Positions 9,114-17,744 of a stretch of DNA of 59,460 bases are shown here, piece by piece. The notes beneath the pieces were generated by a model that was given only the letters and a program-made list of their open reading frames with translations, was not told where the DNA came from and made no database searches. The stretch comes from Deltaproteobacteria bacterium (GTDB taxonomy: Bacteria; Desulfobacterota; Binatia; DP-6). Position 1 is the first letter of the stretch. Each line of letters begins with the position of its first letter. Where the stretch lies: the NCBI GenBank assembly GCA_005879795.1, contig VBKJ01000151.1:1-59460 (forward strand), written 5' to 3'. The position numbers were made by a program, and so were the translations under genes.

Positions 9114-10097
9114 TCACTCGATGGGCACGACGGGCCGCCTGTCGCCGTCGAGCTGGTGCAGGTACTCGGCGATGCCGTAGCCGGTGCGGCCCTCGTAGGT
9201 CCAGCGCGCGAGCCCCTCGTTGATGAGCGTGCGCCGCCCGCCCACCTCGTGCGCCACCGGCGCCACGCGCAGGCAGTCGCCGCGCAGCGCGTGCACGCGC
9301 CCGCGCTTGTCGGTGGCGCGCACGTGCGTGACCGCGTGGGTGAGGCGGTCGGCCGCGAGCTCGGTGCGGACGGCCCACGCGCGGATGCTCGTCGCCTCGC
9401 CGTCGCGCCACACCCAGCCGCGGTGGAGATCGCCCGCCTCGGTGCCGATGCGGATGCCGCCGAAGTGCACCCCGTCGCCGACGTTGATCGAGAACCAGCG
9501 CCACATGGCTGATCCGCCCCAGCGCCGCGGTCCCCACGACTTGTCGCGGTTGCCGCGCGCCTCGCCGAGCGTGTGGTTCACCCCGTCGGCCTCGATCCAG
9601 CCGCGCCAGCGGCCGGCCTGCTCGAGGTGCCCCTTGCCGACGCTCGCGCGCGTGGCCGCGCTCGGCCCGGCGCCGGCGACGCCCTGGCCATCGCTCCCGA
9701 CCGCAGGCGTGAGCGCGCGGAAGACGAGGTCGAGGGCGACGTGGGCGGTACGGGTCGGGCGGCGTCCGGCCAGGTCCCGCACCGCCGCCTCGGCGTCGCA
9801 CGTGATGCGCCACTCCGCCATGGGCCGGAGGCGCTCGTAACGGACGCCGGCTGCCGCGAGGTCGCTGTCGGTCATCTCGGGCTGCGGGCGGACGCCGTGA
9901 ACGGTCGCCAGGTCCGTGCCCGGGAGCCACACCGAGAGCCCGACATCCATCGTGCCCTCGTTCGGCCGCACACCGATGCGCGTGAAGAGGCCGGTGTCGG
10001 TCACCGGGTCGTAGGCGTTGAAGTAGTAGGACTCGCTCCAGGCGGTGTCGGGCTCGACCGGGTGCGCGAAGTCATGCCGCTCATCCAGGATCGGCAT
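9114..10097 (-). CDS. DUF7064/DUF7065-like (hydratase/AttH-fold) protein
   Basis: 327 residues resembling the lipocalin-like two-domain proteins annotated DUF7064/DUF7065, distant relatives of CrtC/AttH. Landmarks: W-x-ESYYFNAYDP near 19-31, and RDKSWGPRRWGG near 184-195 followed by a W-rich strand. A paralogue with the same RD(K/R)SWG block lies at 26778-27866, also in a catabolic operon. The function of the family is unsettled. Its starting ATG is 3 bp after the PPOX gene. Confidence 0.6.
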   Translation of the reverse strand: MPILDERHDFAHPVEPDTAWSESYYFNAYDPVTDTGLFTRIGVRPNEGTMDVGLSVWLPGTDLATVHGVRPQPEMTDSDLAAAGVRYERLRPMAEWRITCDAEAAVRDLAGRRPTRTAHVALDLVFRALTPAVGSDGQGVAGAGPSAATRASVGKGHLEQAGRWRGWIEADGVNHTLGEARGNRDKSWGPRRWGGSAMWRWFSINVGDGVHFGGIRIGTEAGDLHRGWVWRDGEATSIRAWAVRTELAADRLTHAVTHVRATDKRGRVHALRGDCLRVAPVAHEVGGRRTLINEGLARWTYEGRTGYGIAEYLHQLDGDRRPVVPIE

Positions 10098-10100
10098 GGC

Positions 10101-10535
10101 TCAGAGCTCCCACTTGCCGTAGTCGACCGTGAGCCAGCGCTCGGGCCTCACGGTGACGAGCACCGAGGCGGCGTGATCGGCGGCTGTCGCCTGAAGGTAC
10201 GCCTCGCCCATCTGCGGGCCGAGGTAGCGGAGCGCCGTAGCCCGGATGTCGTGCTCGTGGTCGGGCGCGCCGATCGCCGCCGGCCCCTCGATGCTCACGT
10301 AGCGGTAGGGCGGCGTCTCGGTCTGCACGCAGACGCTGACGCGTCCGGCCTTCCGGATGAGGCGGGCCTTGCGCGAGGCGCCGCCGGTCACGAAGCGGAG
10401 GTCGCCGCCCGGCGCGTAGGCGTACCACACGGGGACGGCGAGCGGGGCGCACGCCCCGTCGGCGATGCTCACCACCGCGACGTGCGTGTCGGCGAGGAAC
10501 GCCTCGCGCTCGGCGTGGGTCATGGCGAGGGACAT
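10101..10535 (-). CDS. PPOX-class (pyridoxamine-phosphate-oxidase-like) flavin/F420 protein
   Basis: 144 residues from the ATG at 10535, chosen because GGAGGAG lies 5 nt upstream; a longer frame to 10586 has no such site. Split-barrel features: MTHAEREAFLADTHVAVVS at the N-terminus, PVWYAYAPGGDLRFVTG, then a C-terminal RPERWLTVDYGKWEL typical of PPOX-class F420- or FMN-binding oxidoreductases. Such proteins reduce or oxidise small molecules with F420 or flavin. It sits between the ligase pair and a DUF7064-like gene in one operon. Confidence 0.82.
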   Translation of the reverse strand: MSLAMTHAEREAFLADTHVAVVSIADGACAPLAVPVWYAYAPGGDLRFVTGGASRKARLIRKAGRVSVCVQTETPPYRYVSIEGPAAIGAPDHEHDIRATALRYLGPQMGEAYLQATAADHAASVLVTVRPERWLTVDYGKWEL

Positions 10536-10649
10536 GGGGGCTCCTCCTCCGGCGAGGACATACTGCTCGAGGCGGGCGCCCGGCAAGGCCGACGCGCCAC
10601 GGCCGTCGGCGACGACGCGGCGATCCTGAAGCCCCCGGCCAGCGTCGCG

Positions 10650-11924
10650 TCACGCGTCCACCACCCGCGCGGCCTTGTAGGCGAAGCGGGGCACGGCGCC
10701 CCGCGCGACCAGCTCGAGGTTGGCGGGAACGCCCAGGCGCTCGCGGACGCGCTCGGCGAGCCGGCGGGTGAGCGCGCCCGCATCGACACCCCCCGTCGCG
10801 TCGTACTCGATCCGTACGCGCAGCGCCTCGGAGCGTCCACGGCCGCGCACGATCTGGTACTCCACCGACGGCCGCGACACCTCCGGGAACTCGTAGAGGA
10901 CGAGCGCCACGTCGATGGGCAGGACCTCGACGTCACCAACCGGCACGAGGTCGCGCACCCGCCCCTCGTAGAACAGGCGCCGGTGAGTCTCGCCGCAGGG
11001 GCAGGGCTTCTCGTTCCAGCGCACCACGTCCTCGAGGTCGTAGCGGAGGAGGAAGTTGTCCTTCTCGAGCACCGTCACGACGAGGTTGCCGCGCTCGCCG
11101 TGGCCGCAGGGCCGCCCCGTGCGCCGGTCGATCACCTCGACGATCGCGAGGTCCTCGGCCAGGTGCGCCCCGTCGCGCTCCTCGCACGCGCTGCCGAGGA
11201 GCGGCAGCGCTTCGAGGCCGGAGCTCACCATCATATACTGTTCCGAGGGGTGGTCGCCGGCGATGGCGAGGTTGAGATCGCGCTCGGGGTCGAGCCCCAC
11301 CGCGCGCGCGGCGTCCGCGTACGTGCGCGCGACGTTGCCGAAGAGCCGGTACATGTCGGGCCGGACGCGCCGCCACACCTCGATCACGTCGCGCACGTGC
11401 TGCTCGCCGACGGGCGGTCCTGACGGGATGTTCAGCACGCCGAGCGCCTCGATGCCGTGGCTGAAGTGCCAGCCGCCCGCGTTCATGCCGAAGGGGTGCG
11501 CGTTGGCGAGGCTCATGCCGGGCCGGAGCCCCCAGCGCCAGCGGCCGCGCGCCGAGGCGGTGTGGTCCACCTCCAGGTCCTTCCGGGTCCACAGGATGAG
11601 CGTCGGGCGCCCGCTGGTGCCGGTGGACGCGCCGAGCCGCACGCAGGCCGAGAGCGGGGCACCGCGGTAGTCGCCGAAGGGTAGGTGCTCCTCCTCGCTC
11701 CGGCGGAGCTCCGCCTTCAGCGTCGGCGGGACGAGCGGCAGGTCGTCGAGCCCGCGCAGGTCGGCGCGACGGAGTCCGGCTCGCTCGAGCTTCCGGCGGA
11801 AGAACGGCACCGGGACCGACCACACCCGGTCGATCTGGCGGGCGAGGCGCTCCTCCTGCAGCCGGCGGAGCTCGTCCGGCGGCATCGTCTGGATCGCGGC
11901 GTGGTAGTAGCGGCGCTCGCTCAC
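10650..11924 (-). CDS. PaaK-type acyl/aryl-CoA ligase (intact)
   Basis: 424 residues, AMP-forming phenylacetate-CoA ligase family. The ATP-binding loop GASTGTSGRPT is intact, followed by a 'HPFGMNAGGWHFSHG' substrate region, and a Cys pair in 'KPCPCGE' as in PaaK. Start chosen at GTG 11924, which overlaps the TGA of the upstream ligase (GTGA); longer readings through that gene are antisense-like. Reaction: acid + ATP + CoA to acyl-CoA. Substrate unknown; the family takes aryl and alicyclic acids. Confidence 0.88.
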   Translation of the reverse strand: MSERRYYHAAIQTMPPDELRRLQEERLARQIDRVWSVPVPFFRRKLERAGLRRADLRGLDDLPLVPPTLKAELRRSEEEHLPFGDYRGAPLSACVRLGASTGTSGRPTLILWTRKDLEVDHTASARGRWRWGLRPGMSLANAHPFGMNAGGWHFSHGIEALGVLNIPSGPPVGEQHVRDVIEVWRRVRPDMYRLFGNVARTYADAARAVGLDPERDLNLAIAGDHPSEQYMMVSSGLEALPLLGSACEERDGAHLAEDLAIVEVIDRRTGRPCGHGERGNLVVTVLEKDNFLLRYDLEDVVRWNEKPCPCGETHRRLFYEGRVRDLVPVGDVEVLPIDVALVLYEFPEVSRPSVEYQIVRGRGRSEALRVRIEYDATGGVDAGALTRRLAERVRERLGVPANLELVARGAVPRFAYKAARVVDA

Positions 11925-13162
11925 CGCTTCACCAGCGCCTCCGCGAAGGCCGGCGGGCCGGCCGTCTCCGGGACGTCGCCCTCCGGGACCAGTGCGACCT
12001 CCATCTGGATCAGCACCGTCGCCTTGAGGCGCTCGGCAAGCGTGCGGCGCAGCGCATCGGCGTCGGCGGGCGGTCGCACCGTTCCCGCGCGCAAGGTCGC
12101 GCGCTCGTAGCGCTCGCCCGCCGGGTGCTCCACCACGACCTGGAAGCGACCGAGCTCGGGGAACTGGCTCGTGACGGCATGGATCTGGGCCGGGTGGACG
12201 AGCACGCCCTTGATCTTCTTGATCGCGCCCACCTGTCCGACGAACGCCACGCGCGGCGCCGGGCTGCCGCACGGGCACGCGCCGGGGAGGAGGCGATACG
12301 CGTCGCGCGGCGCGTAGCGGACCAGCGGGAGGGCGCGGCGCCCGAGCTGGGTCGCGACCAGCTCGCCCACGCCGCCCGGGCCGACCGGCGCGCCGCTCTC
12401 CGGATCGAGGAACTCGCAGAAGAGGTCGCGCGCGTGAAGGTGCATGCCGTCGTGCGCGCGGCACTCGCCCGCGACCGGACCGATCTGCGCCTCGCCGATG
12501 TGGTCGAAGAGCTCGATGCCGAGCGCCGCCTGAAGGCGTTGGCGGAGCGCCGGCGTCAGCGCCTCGGCGGTCGAGAAGCCGATGCGGTAGGGGAGCCGGA
12601 GCCCCATCTCGCACGCGGTGTCGGCGAGGTTCGCGAGGAAGCTCGGCGTGCCCGCGTACACGGTGGCGCCGTAGTCGTGCGCGATCTGGACCTGCAGGCG
12701 GCTCGCTCCGGTGCCGCCGTTGATGACCAGGCAGCCGTGCTCCTCGAAGGCGCGGTGCAGGCGGAGCCCGCCCGGCATGACGTGGTAGGAGAGCGTCACG
12801 TGCGCGACCTCGCGGGGCCTGACGCCCATGGCCGCGATGGCCTCCACGAGCACCGGCGTGCCGCCGCGCTCCTCGGCCAGGCGCGGGATGTAGATCGGCC
12901 CGGGTGAGGTGTGGAGCGAGGCGATCTCCTCGCGCGGCACGGCTAGGAACTCGCCGAAGGGCGGGTGGGCGCGCTGGTTGGCGGCCAGGTCCGCCTTCTG
13001 GGTGCGCGCCACGCGGGTGCGAAAGTCGTCGTAGGTGTGGAGCTCGCCCGGCCGCACGCCGGCGGCCGTGAAGAGACGGCGGTAGTACGGTGAACGCTCA
13101 GCCACCCAGGCCAGCGTGTCGCGCAGGCGGACGAAGTCCTCGGCGGCGAATGGCCAGTGCAT
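11921..13162 (-). CDS. PaaK-like ligase with non-canonical ATP loop
   Basis: 413 residues of PaaK-like architecture: N-terminal 'VAERSPYYRRLF', a central 'GGTGASRLQVQIAHDYGATVYAGTP' region cut here to its landmarks, FDHIGEAQIGP, a GELVATQLGRRALPLVRY block, PCGSP, and a C-terminal 'GQVGAIKKIKGVLVHP'. Where PaaK has SSGTTGxPT it reads LHTSPGPIYIPRL, so ATP binding may differ. It is first in the operon and overlaps the intact ligase by 4 bp, suggesting joint function. Either a divergent ligase or a partner subunit. Confidence 0.8.
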   Translation of the reverse strand: MHWPFAAEDFVRLRDTLAWVAERSPYYRRLFTAAGVRPGELHTYDDFRTRVARTQKADLAANQRAHPPFGEFLAVPREEIASLHTSPGPIYIPRLAEERGGTPVLVEAIAAMGVRPREVAHVTLSYHVMPGGLRLHRAFEEHGCLVINGGTGASRLQVQIAHDYGATVYAGTPSFLANLADTACEMGLRLPYRIGFSTAEALTPALRQRLQAALGIELFDHIGEAQIGPVAGECRAHDGMHLHARDLFCEFLDPESGAPVGPGGVGELVATQLGRRALPLVRYAPRDAYRLLPGACPCGSPAPRVAFVGQVGAIKKIKGVLVHPAQIHAVTSQFPELGRFQVVVEHPAGERYERATLRAGTVRPPADADALRRTLAERLKATVLIQMEVALVPEGDVPETAGPPAFAEALVKR

Positions 13163-13390
13163 CCGCTCGACGGCGCTAACAGACGCGGGACGGGACGGTC
13201 AAACCCGGGGCCCCGCCGACCCGCGTCAGCTGGAGCGGACCGGGCTCTCGAGAGGGTTGGCAGCGCGCGCCCTCGTCGCGCCAGCTGAGCCGCAAACGTC
13301 CGAGCTGGGCGATCCCGAGCCCCGCTTGAAGAACGACCTGATGACCATTCTCGTCGGGGACCCTGTGGTTCACGCCGTTCATCTTCAAAT

Positions 13391-13419
13391 TTGTCGCCCA
13401 GTATGAATCGGGTTATACT
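13391..13419 (+). promoter_or_regulatory. mazEF promoter
   Basis: TTGTCG (13391-13396), 17-bp spacer, TATACT (13414-13419; five of six match to TATAAT). It lies 33 bp before the antitoxin ATG. Confidence 0.6.
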
Positions 13420-13434
13420 CGGGCCATACCCGAT
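13407..13434 (+). promoter_or_regulatory. Inverted repeat overlapping the mazEF promoter (likely operator)
   Basis: ATCGGGT (13407-13413) and ACCCGAT (13428-13434) form a perfect 7-bp inverted repeat enclosing the -10 box. Ribbon-helix-helix antitoxins normally bind such sites to repress their own operon; the position fits that role. Confidence 0.55.
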
Positions 13435-13452
13435 AGCGAGCGTGAGGAGATC

Positions 13453-13710
13453 ATGCCCAGAGTCGCGACGAAGGTGGCGGTGAGCATCCCCGAGGATTTG
13501 TACCGAGCGGTCGAGAAGGCCCGGAAGAAGCACGGCAAGAGTCGCAGCGCAATCATGCAGGATGCGCTCCGCCACTGGCTTCGGCAGCAGGCGGAAGAGG
13601 TCTTGATGCGGGAATACGAGGCGGGGTATCGCCGTATGCCGGAGAGCCGGCGAGAGATCGAGGCCGCCCACGCGGCTGCCGTCCGGCTCCTGGCCGGCGT
13701 AGAGTGGTGA
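13453..13710 (+). CDS. Ribbon-helix-helix antitoxin of a MazEF/PemIK module
   Basis: 85 residues: an N-terminal ribbon-helix-helix fold (KVAVSIPEDLYRAVEKARK, then KSRSAIMQDALRHWL) and a charged, probably flexible C-terminal tail that would block the toxin. GAGGAG at 13444-13449 is the ribosome site. The stop codon overlaps the toxin start by one base. Predicted to bind the toxin and the operator just upstream. RHH rather than AbrB-type MazE. Confidence 0.88.
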   Translation: MPRVATKVAVSIPEDLYRAVEKARKKHGKSRSAIMQDALRHWLRQQAEEVLMREYEAGYRRMPESRREIEAAHAAAVRLLAGVEW

Positions 13711-14024
13711 TGCGACGTGGGGACGTCTGGTGGGCCGAGCTGCCCGGGCCGAGCGGACGCCGGCCGGTAGTGCTGCTGACGCGCAACGAGGCGTATGCGT
13801 TCCGCGAGCTCGTGACCGTCGCCCCGGTCACCACGCGCATCCGGCGGATTCCGACCGAGGTGGCCCTCGGCAAGAAGGACGGCCTGCCGCGACGGTGTGT
13901 CGCCAACCTCGACACCATCACCACCATCGACAAGAAGGCGCTGACGGCGCCGCTCACTGCGTTGATGCCCGAGAAGCTGGCGGCCGTAGACCGGGCGCTC
14001 AAGTTCGCGTTGGGCCTCCGCTGA
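13710..14024 (+). CDS. MazF/PemK-family mRNA interferase toxin
   Basis: 104 residues from ATG 13710 (TGATG junction with the antitoxin; two in-frame GTG codons at 13704 and 13707 are alternatives). Landmarks: RRGDVWWAELPG, RPVVLLTRNEAY, VTVAPVTTRIRRIPTEV, NLDTITTIDKKAL, all standard for MazF endoribonucleases that cut single-stranded mRNA. Length is normal, so probably active. The pair sits as a self-contained cassette between divergent catabolic genes. Confidence 0.93.
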   Translation: MRRGDVWWAELPGPSGRRPVVLLTRNEAYAFRELVTVAPVTTRIRRIPTEVALGKKDGLPRRCVANLDTITTIDKKALTAPLTALMPEKLAAVDRALKFALGLR

Positions 14025-14031
14025 GTCACGC

Positions 14032-15213
14032 ATGACCGACCCCCTCGACCGCGACCTCTTCCGCCGCCTCCAGGACCGGGTCGCGATCGTCGGCATCGGC
14101 CACCTGCCGTTCGCCAAGGACATCGGCCGCCCCATCTCCGACACCGCCGTCGAGGCGATCCAGCTCGCGCTCGACGACGCCGGCCTCCGGGCCGAGGACG
14201 TGGACGGCATGTGCATGCTCGAGATGGAGGCGACACACGAGGTCTCGATCGCGCGCCGGCTGGGCGTCGAAGGGCTCCGCTGGTGGAGCAAGATCTCGTA
14301 TGGCGGGGGCGCCTCGTGCGCGACCGTCATGCACGCCGCCGCCGCGATCGCGAGCGGGCTCGCGTCGACCGTCGTCTGCCACCGGGCCCGGAACCGGGGC
14401 GCGAAGACGGCGCGGCCCTGGGCGCAGGAGAGGGTCCTGGTGAGGGACGACAAGGCGCTCCACACCCCGTGGGGGCTCATCCGCCCCGTCGACGTGATCG
14501 GCATGTGGGCGCACCGCCACATGCACGAGTACGGGACCAGGCGCGAGCATTTCGGCAACGTGGCGATCGCCGCCCGCAAGCACGCGCAGCGAAATCCCCA
14601 TGCGCTCATGCGCGGCCGTCCGCTCGACATGGCGGCCTATCTCGCCGCGCGGCCGATCGGCCACCCGCTCCACCTCTACGACTGCTGCCTCGAGTCGGAC
14701 GGCGCGCTCGCCTGCGTCGTGACCTCGGTCGAGCGCGCGCGCGACCTCCGGCAGAAGCCCGCCCTCGTGCACGCGGTCGCGCAGGCCTCCGGCCCGAACC
14801 CCGTTCACCTCGCCAACTACAACAACACGCCAGCGATGCTGACCACCTCCGCCTTCTGTGCCGAGCTTCTCTGGGCGCGCTCCCAGCTCCGGCCGAAGGA
14901 CATGGCGTGCGCACAGATCTATGATGCGTTCACGCCCCTCGTCGTCATGGGGCTCGAGGACTACGGCTTCTGCAAGCGCGGTGAGGGCGGACCCTTCACC
15001 GAGGGCGGACGTCTCGAGCTGGGCGGCGCGCTCCCTGTCCTCACCTCGGGCGGGGGGCTCTCGGAGGCGTACGTGCACGGCTTCAACCTGATCCTCGAGG
15101 GGGTGCGCCAGATCCGCGGCACCTCGTCGAACCAGGTGCCCGGGTGCGGGGCGACGCTCGTGACCGGCGCCTCGGGCGTGGCGACGAGCGCGCTCGTGCT
15201 GCGCGGTGAGTGA
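14032..15213 (+). CDS. Ltp2-like thiolase-superfamily protein (lipid-transfer/aldolase type)
   Basis: 393 residues. The thiolase fold of the SCP-x/Ltp2 group is seen in RVAIVGIGHLPFAKD, YGGGASCATVMHAAAAI, Tyr297-Asp298 in IYDAFTP, and GGGLSEAYVHG. In Ltp2 the tyrosine-aspartate pair carries out retro-aldol cleavage of a CoA thioester instead of thiolysis, and a DUF35 protein is its obligate partner; here a DUF35 gene follows with overlapping codons. It would cleave a beta-hydroxyacyl-CoA. No MaoC-type hydratase lies beside it. Confidence 0.85.
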   Translation: MTDPLDRDLFRRLQDRVAIVGIGHLPFAKDIGRPISDTAVEAIQLALDDAGLRAEDVDGMCMLEMEATHEVSIARRLGVEGLRWWSKISYGGGASCATVMHAAAAIASGLASTVVCHRARNRGAKTARPWAQERVLVRDDKALHTPWGLIRPVDVIGMWAHRHMHEYGTRREHFGNVAIAARKHAQRNPHALMRGRPLDMAAYLAARPIGHPLHLYDCCLESDGALACVVTSVERARDLRQKPALVHAVAQASGPNPVHLANYNNTPAMLTTSAFCAELLWARSQLRPKDMACAQIYDAFTPLVVMGLEDYGFCKRGEGGPFTEGGRLELGGALPVLTSGGGLSEAYVHGFNLILEGVRQIRGTSSNQVPGCGATLVTGASGVATSALVLRGE

Positions 15214-15629
15214 CGATGGCGCTGCACCCCGACTACCCGTTGCCCGACGTCGACGATCCGGTCATGCGGCCGTTCTGGGAGGGCGCGCGGGAAGGGAAGC
15301 TGATGCTGCAGCGCGAGCGCGCGACGGGCCGCGTGCACTGGCCACCGAAGCCCGAGTACTGGAAGGGCGGCGGCCGGCTCGAGTGGTTCCAGGCGAGCGG
15401 GAGGGGCCGCGTCTACTCCTACGTGATCGGCTACGAGCCCTTCCTGCCCGCCTTCCGCGACCTGCTGCCGCTCATCATGGTGCTGGTCGAGGTCGAGGAG
15501 GGTCCGCGCCTGGTCGGCTACATGGTGCGCGCGACGCCGGCCGAGATGTCCTTCGGCATGGAGGTGCGTGTCGTCTTCGAGCGGCTCACCGAGCGGGTCA
15601 CGCTGCCCGTGTGGGAGCCCGCGCGCTGA
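15210..15629 (+). CDS. DUF35 OB-fold protein, partner of the Ltp2-like enzyme, lacking the zinc ribbon
   Basis: 139 residues from GTG 15210 (GTGA overlap with the thiolase stop); ATG 15216 is an equally good start. The C-terminal OB-fold is clear (GRGRVYSYVIGYEP, LIMVLVEVEEGPRLVGY). The N-terminal helix and ribbon region 'RPFWEGAREGKLMLQRERATGR' (shortened) is present in outline, but the protein contains no cysteine at all, whereas DUF35/ChsH2 proteins usually carry a four-cysteine zinc ribbon. It may have replaced zinc by packing, or need another metal-free mode. Confidence 0.82.
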   Translation: MTMALHPDYPLPDVDDPVMRPFWEGAREGKLMLQRERATGRVHWPPKPEYWKGGGRLEWFQASGRGRVYSYVIGYEPFLPAFRDLLPLIMVLVEVEEGPRLVGYMVRATPAEMSFGMEVRVVFERLTERVTLPVWEPAR

Positions 15630-15631
15630 GC

Positions 15632-16168
15632 ATGCCGAGGCCCGCGATCGCCGCGCTCGTGCTGCTCACGCTCGCGGCGCCGACCAGCGCCGAGCGGCAG
15701 GCGGACCGGGTCATCGTCCGCGGCGACGGCTTCACCTTCAGCGTGAAGGAGCCGCCCGCGTGGCGGGCGGACCTGGGCCACGCCTCGCGCTTCGGCGCGC
15801 ACGTGCTCTTCTACCAGACGAAGCACGCGCTCAGGGGCGGTGCCACCCTGATCATGGTGCGGCTCGGCACGAACGCGGCCAACGACGCGGCTCAGGACCT
15901 GCAGAGTGACATCGACGACTATCGCAAGCGCTTCGGCGGGGTCGCGTTCCGCGACCTCGAGGTGTCGCACCCCGAGTATCGCTGCGTCGCGAAGGAGTTC
16001 GCGGTCGAGAGCCTCTTCCACGAGTACCTGACCTACGTGAGCCCCGGGCGGGGGCGAACGGAGCGCTTCGCAGCGGCGCTCAACACGGAGGCGGCGGCGA
16101 GCCCTGAAGAGCTTGAAGCGTACCGCGCCATCGTCGGCTCGCTCGTGCTCTTCGCCGCCGAGCCCTGA
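15632..16168 (+). CDS. Exported protein of unknown function
   Basis: 178 residues; MPRPAIAALVLLTLAAPTSA is a signal peptide. The mature part, FTFSVKEPPAWRADL...GATLIMVRLGTN, looks like a small alpha/beta periplasmic domain with one Cys (EYRCVAKEF). No family recognised. It begins 2 bp after the DUF35 stop, so it is co-transcribed with the Ltp2-like pair. Ends 40 bp before the convergent ligase gene. Confidence 0.7.
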   Translation: MPRPAIAALVLLTLAAPTSAERQADRVIVRGDGFTFSVKEPPAWRADLGHASRFGAHVLFYQTKHALRGGATLIMVRLGTNAANDAAQDLQSDIDDYRKRFGGVAFRDLEVSHPEYRCVAKEFAVESLFHEYLTYVSPGRGRTERFAAALNTEAAASPEELEAYRAIVGSLVLFAAEP

Positions 16169-16208
16169 GCGCGCGCTCCCGTCCGGCGCACCCTTGGGCC
16201 GCGCGCGC

Positions 16209-17744
16209 TTAGCCCGCGAGCCGTGCCGCGGCCGCGCGCCGGAGCGCCGCCTTCTCGACCTTGCCCGTGCCGGTGCGCGGGAGCGCGGTGTCCTCGACCA
16301 CGAACACGTGCCGCGGGACCTTGTAGCTGGCGAGTGACGCGCGGCAGAAGTCACGCAGCTCCTCGGCGGCGGCCGCCGCGCCCGGCGCGAGGACGACGAA
16401 GGCCGCCACGTTCTCGCCGCGCACCGGGTCGGGCACGCCCACCACGTGCGCCGCGCGCACCGCGGGATGGCGCGCGAGCGCCTCCTCCACCTCGCTCGCG
16501 GCGACGTTGACGCCCGCCGTCTTGATGACGTCCTTCAGGCGGCTCGCGAAGTGAAGGCAGCCGGCGTCGTCCAGGTAGCCGAGGTCGCCGGTCGGAAAGA
16601 AGCCGTCGGCGTCGAAGGTCTCGGCGCGCGGAACCTTCAGGTAGCCCTCCATGAGGGTCGGACCGCGCACCAGGATCTCTCCGCTCTCGCCCGCGGCGAC
16701 GGGCGTGCGGGTCTCGGGGTCGACGATGCGCAGCTCCATGCCCGCGAGCGGCCGCCCGAACGTGCCGGTGCGGATCGGCTCGGGATCGTCCCAGCGCGCG
16801 CAGGTGATGCAGGTCGCGGTCTCGGTCATGCCGTACATGCCGACCGAGACGTGATCGGGGCCGAGGAGACGCGTGGCCAGCGGGTGGGTGCCGCCGGAGC
16901 CCTTCTTCAAGCGGAGCCTCCGGCGGGGGAAGTCGGGGTGCTCGAGGAGCGGCGCAGCCTGGTGCCACCCGAGCATGACCGTGCAGCCCTCGCGCTCGAG
17001 GAGGGCGAGCGAGGCGCCCGTCTCCACCACCTCCTGCAGCACGATGCGGCCGCCGGCCGCGACCTGCGCGAGGGCGCCCATCACGAAGCCGCCGCTCCAG
17101 AAGAGCGGCATGTGCCCCCACCAGGCGTCATCGGGCCCGAGGCCGAGGCAGTCCGCGATCCGCCGCGCCGAGGTGGTGAGCGCGCCGTGCGAGTGCACGA
17201 CGGCCTTTGCCTGCGCCGTCGTACCGGAGGTGAAGAAGACGACAGCGGGATCGCGCGGCGAGACGGCTGGATCGGACGCGTCGTGCGCTGCGGGCAGATC
17301 GTCCCAGCACGTCGTGCCCGGCGCGCTGCCGTCGAGGAGCGCGACGCTCCGGAGCAGCGGCGCCTCGATGCCGGCGAGGCTCGCCAGGTAGTCGTGCTTC
17401 AGGAACCCCGGCAGCATGATGAGCAGCTCGACGTCGGCGTGCGCGAGCGCGTAGGCCAGCTCGTCCCGCGTCCACAGGGTCGAGAGCGGCACCAGGATCG
17501 CGCCCAGGCGCGCGGCGCCGAAGGCGATGGGCAGCCACTCGGGACGGTTCGAGCAGAGGAGGGCGACGCGCGTCCCCCTGCCCGCGCCCGCGGCGCGGAG
17601 CCTGGCCGCCGCCCGGCGGCTCTCGGCGGCGAGCTCGCCCCAGGTGCGCCGCGCCGTCACCTCGCCGTGCGGCGCGTACGCCAGCGCCTCGCGCGCCGGG
17701 AAGCGCGTGACGGTCGCGTCGAGCAGCCCGGCGAGGGTCTCCAT
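16209..17744 (-). CDS. Class I acyl-CoA synthetase (AMP-forming)
   Basis: 511 residues with the ANL-superfamily core motifs: FFTSGTTAQAKAVVHSH (P-loop near 170-186), MYGMTETATCI, hinge TGDLGYLDDAGCLHFASRLKDVIK, and catalytic lysine in LPRTGTGKVEK at the C-terminus. Expected to activate a carboxylic acid to its CoA ester. It follows a second synthetase with a one-base overlap (TGATG at 17742-17746). The two may act on different chain lengths or successive acids of one substrate. Confidence 0.92.
   Translation of the reverse strand: METLAGLLDATVTRFPAREALAYAPHGEVTARRTWGELAAESRRAAARLRAAGAGRGTRVALLCSNRPEWLPIAFGAARLGAILVPLSTLWTRDELAYALAHADVELLIMLPGFLKHDYLASLAGIEAPLLRSVALLDGSAPGTTCWDDLPAAHDASDPAVSPRDPAVVFFTSGTTAQAKAVVHSHGALTTSARRIADCLGLGPDDAWWGHMPLFWSGGFVMGALAQVAAGGRIVLQEVVETGASLALLEREGCTVMLGWHQAAPLLEHPDFPRRRLRLKKGSGGTHPLATRLLGPDHVSVGMYGMTETATCITCARWDDPEPIRTGTFGRPLAGMELRIVDPETRTPVAAGESGEILVRGPTLMEGYLKVPRAETFDADGFFPTGDLGYLDDAGCLHFASRLKDVIKTAGVNVAASEVEEALARHPAVRAAHVVGVPDPVRGENVAAFVVLAPGAAAAAEELRDFCRASLASYKVPRHVFVVEDTALPRTGTGKVEKAALRRAAAARLAG

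Noticed and set aside
13176-13388. 70-codon minus-strand frame in the gap before mazEF
   Set aside because: No ribosome site and no recognisable protein; overlaps the mazEF upstream region.
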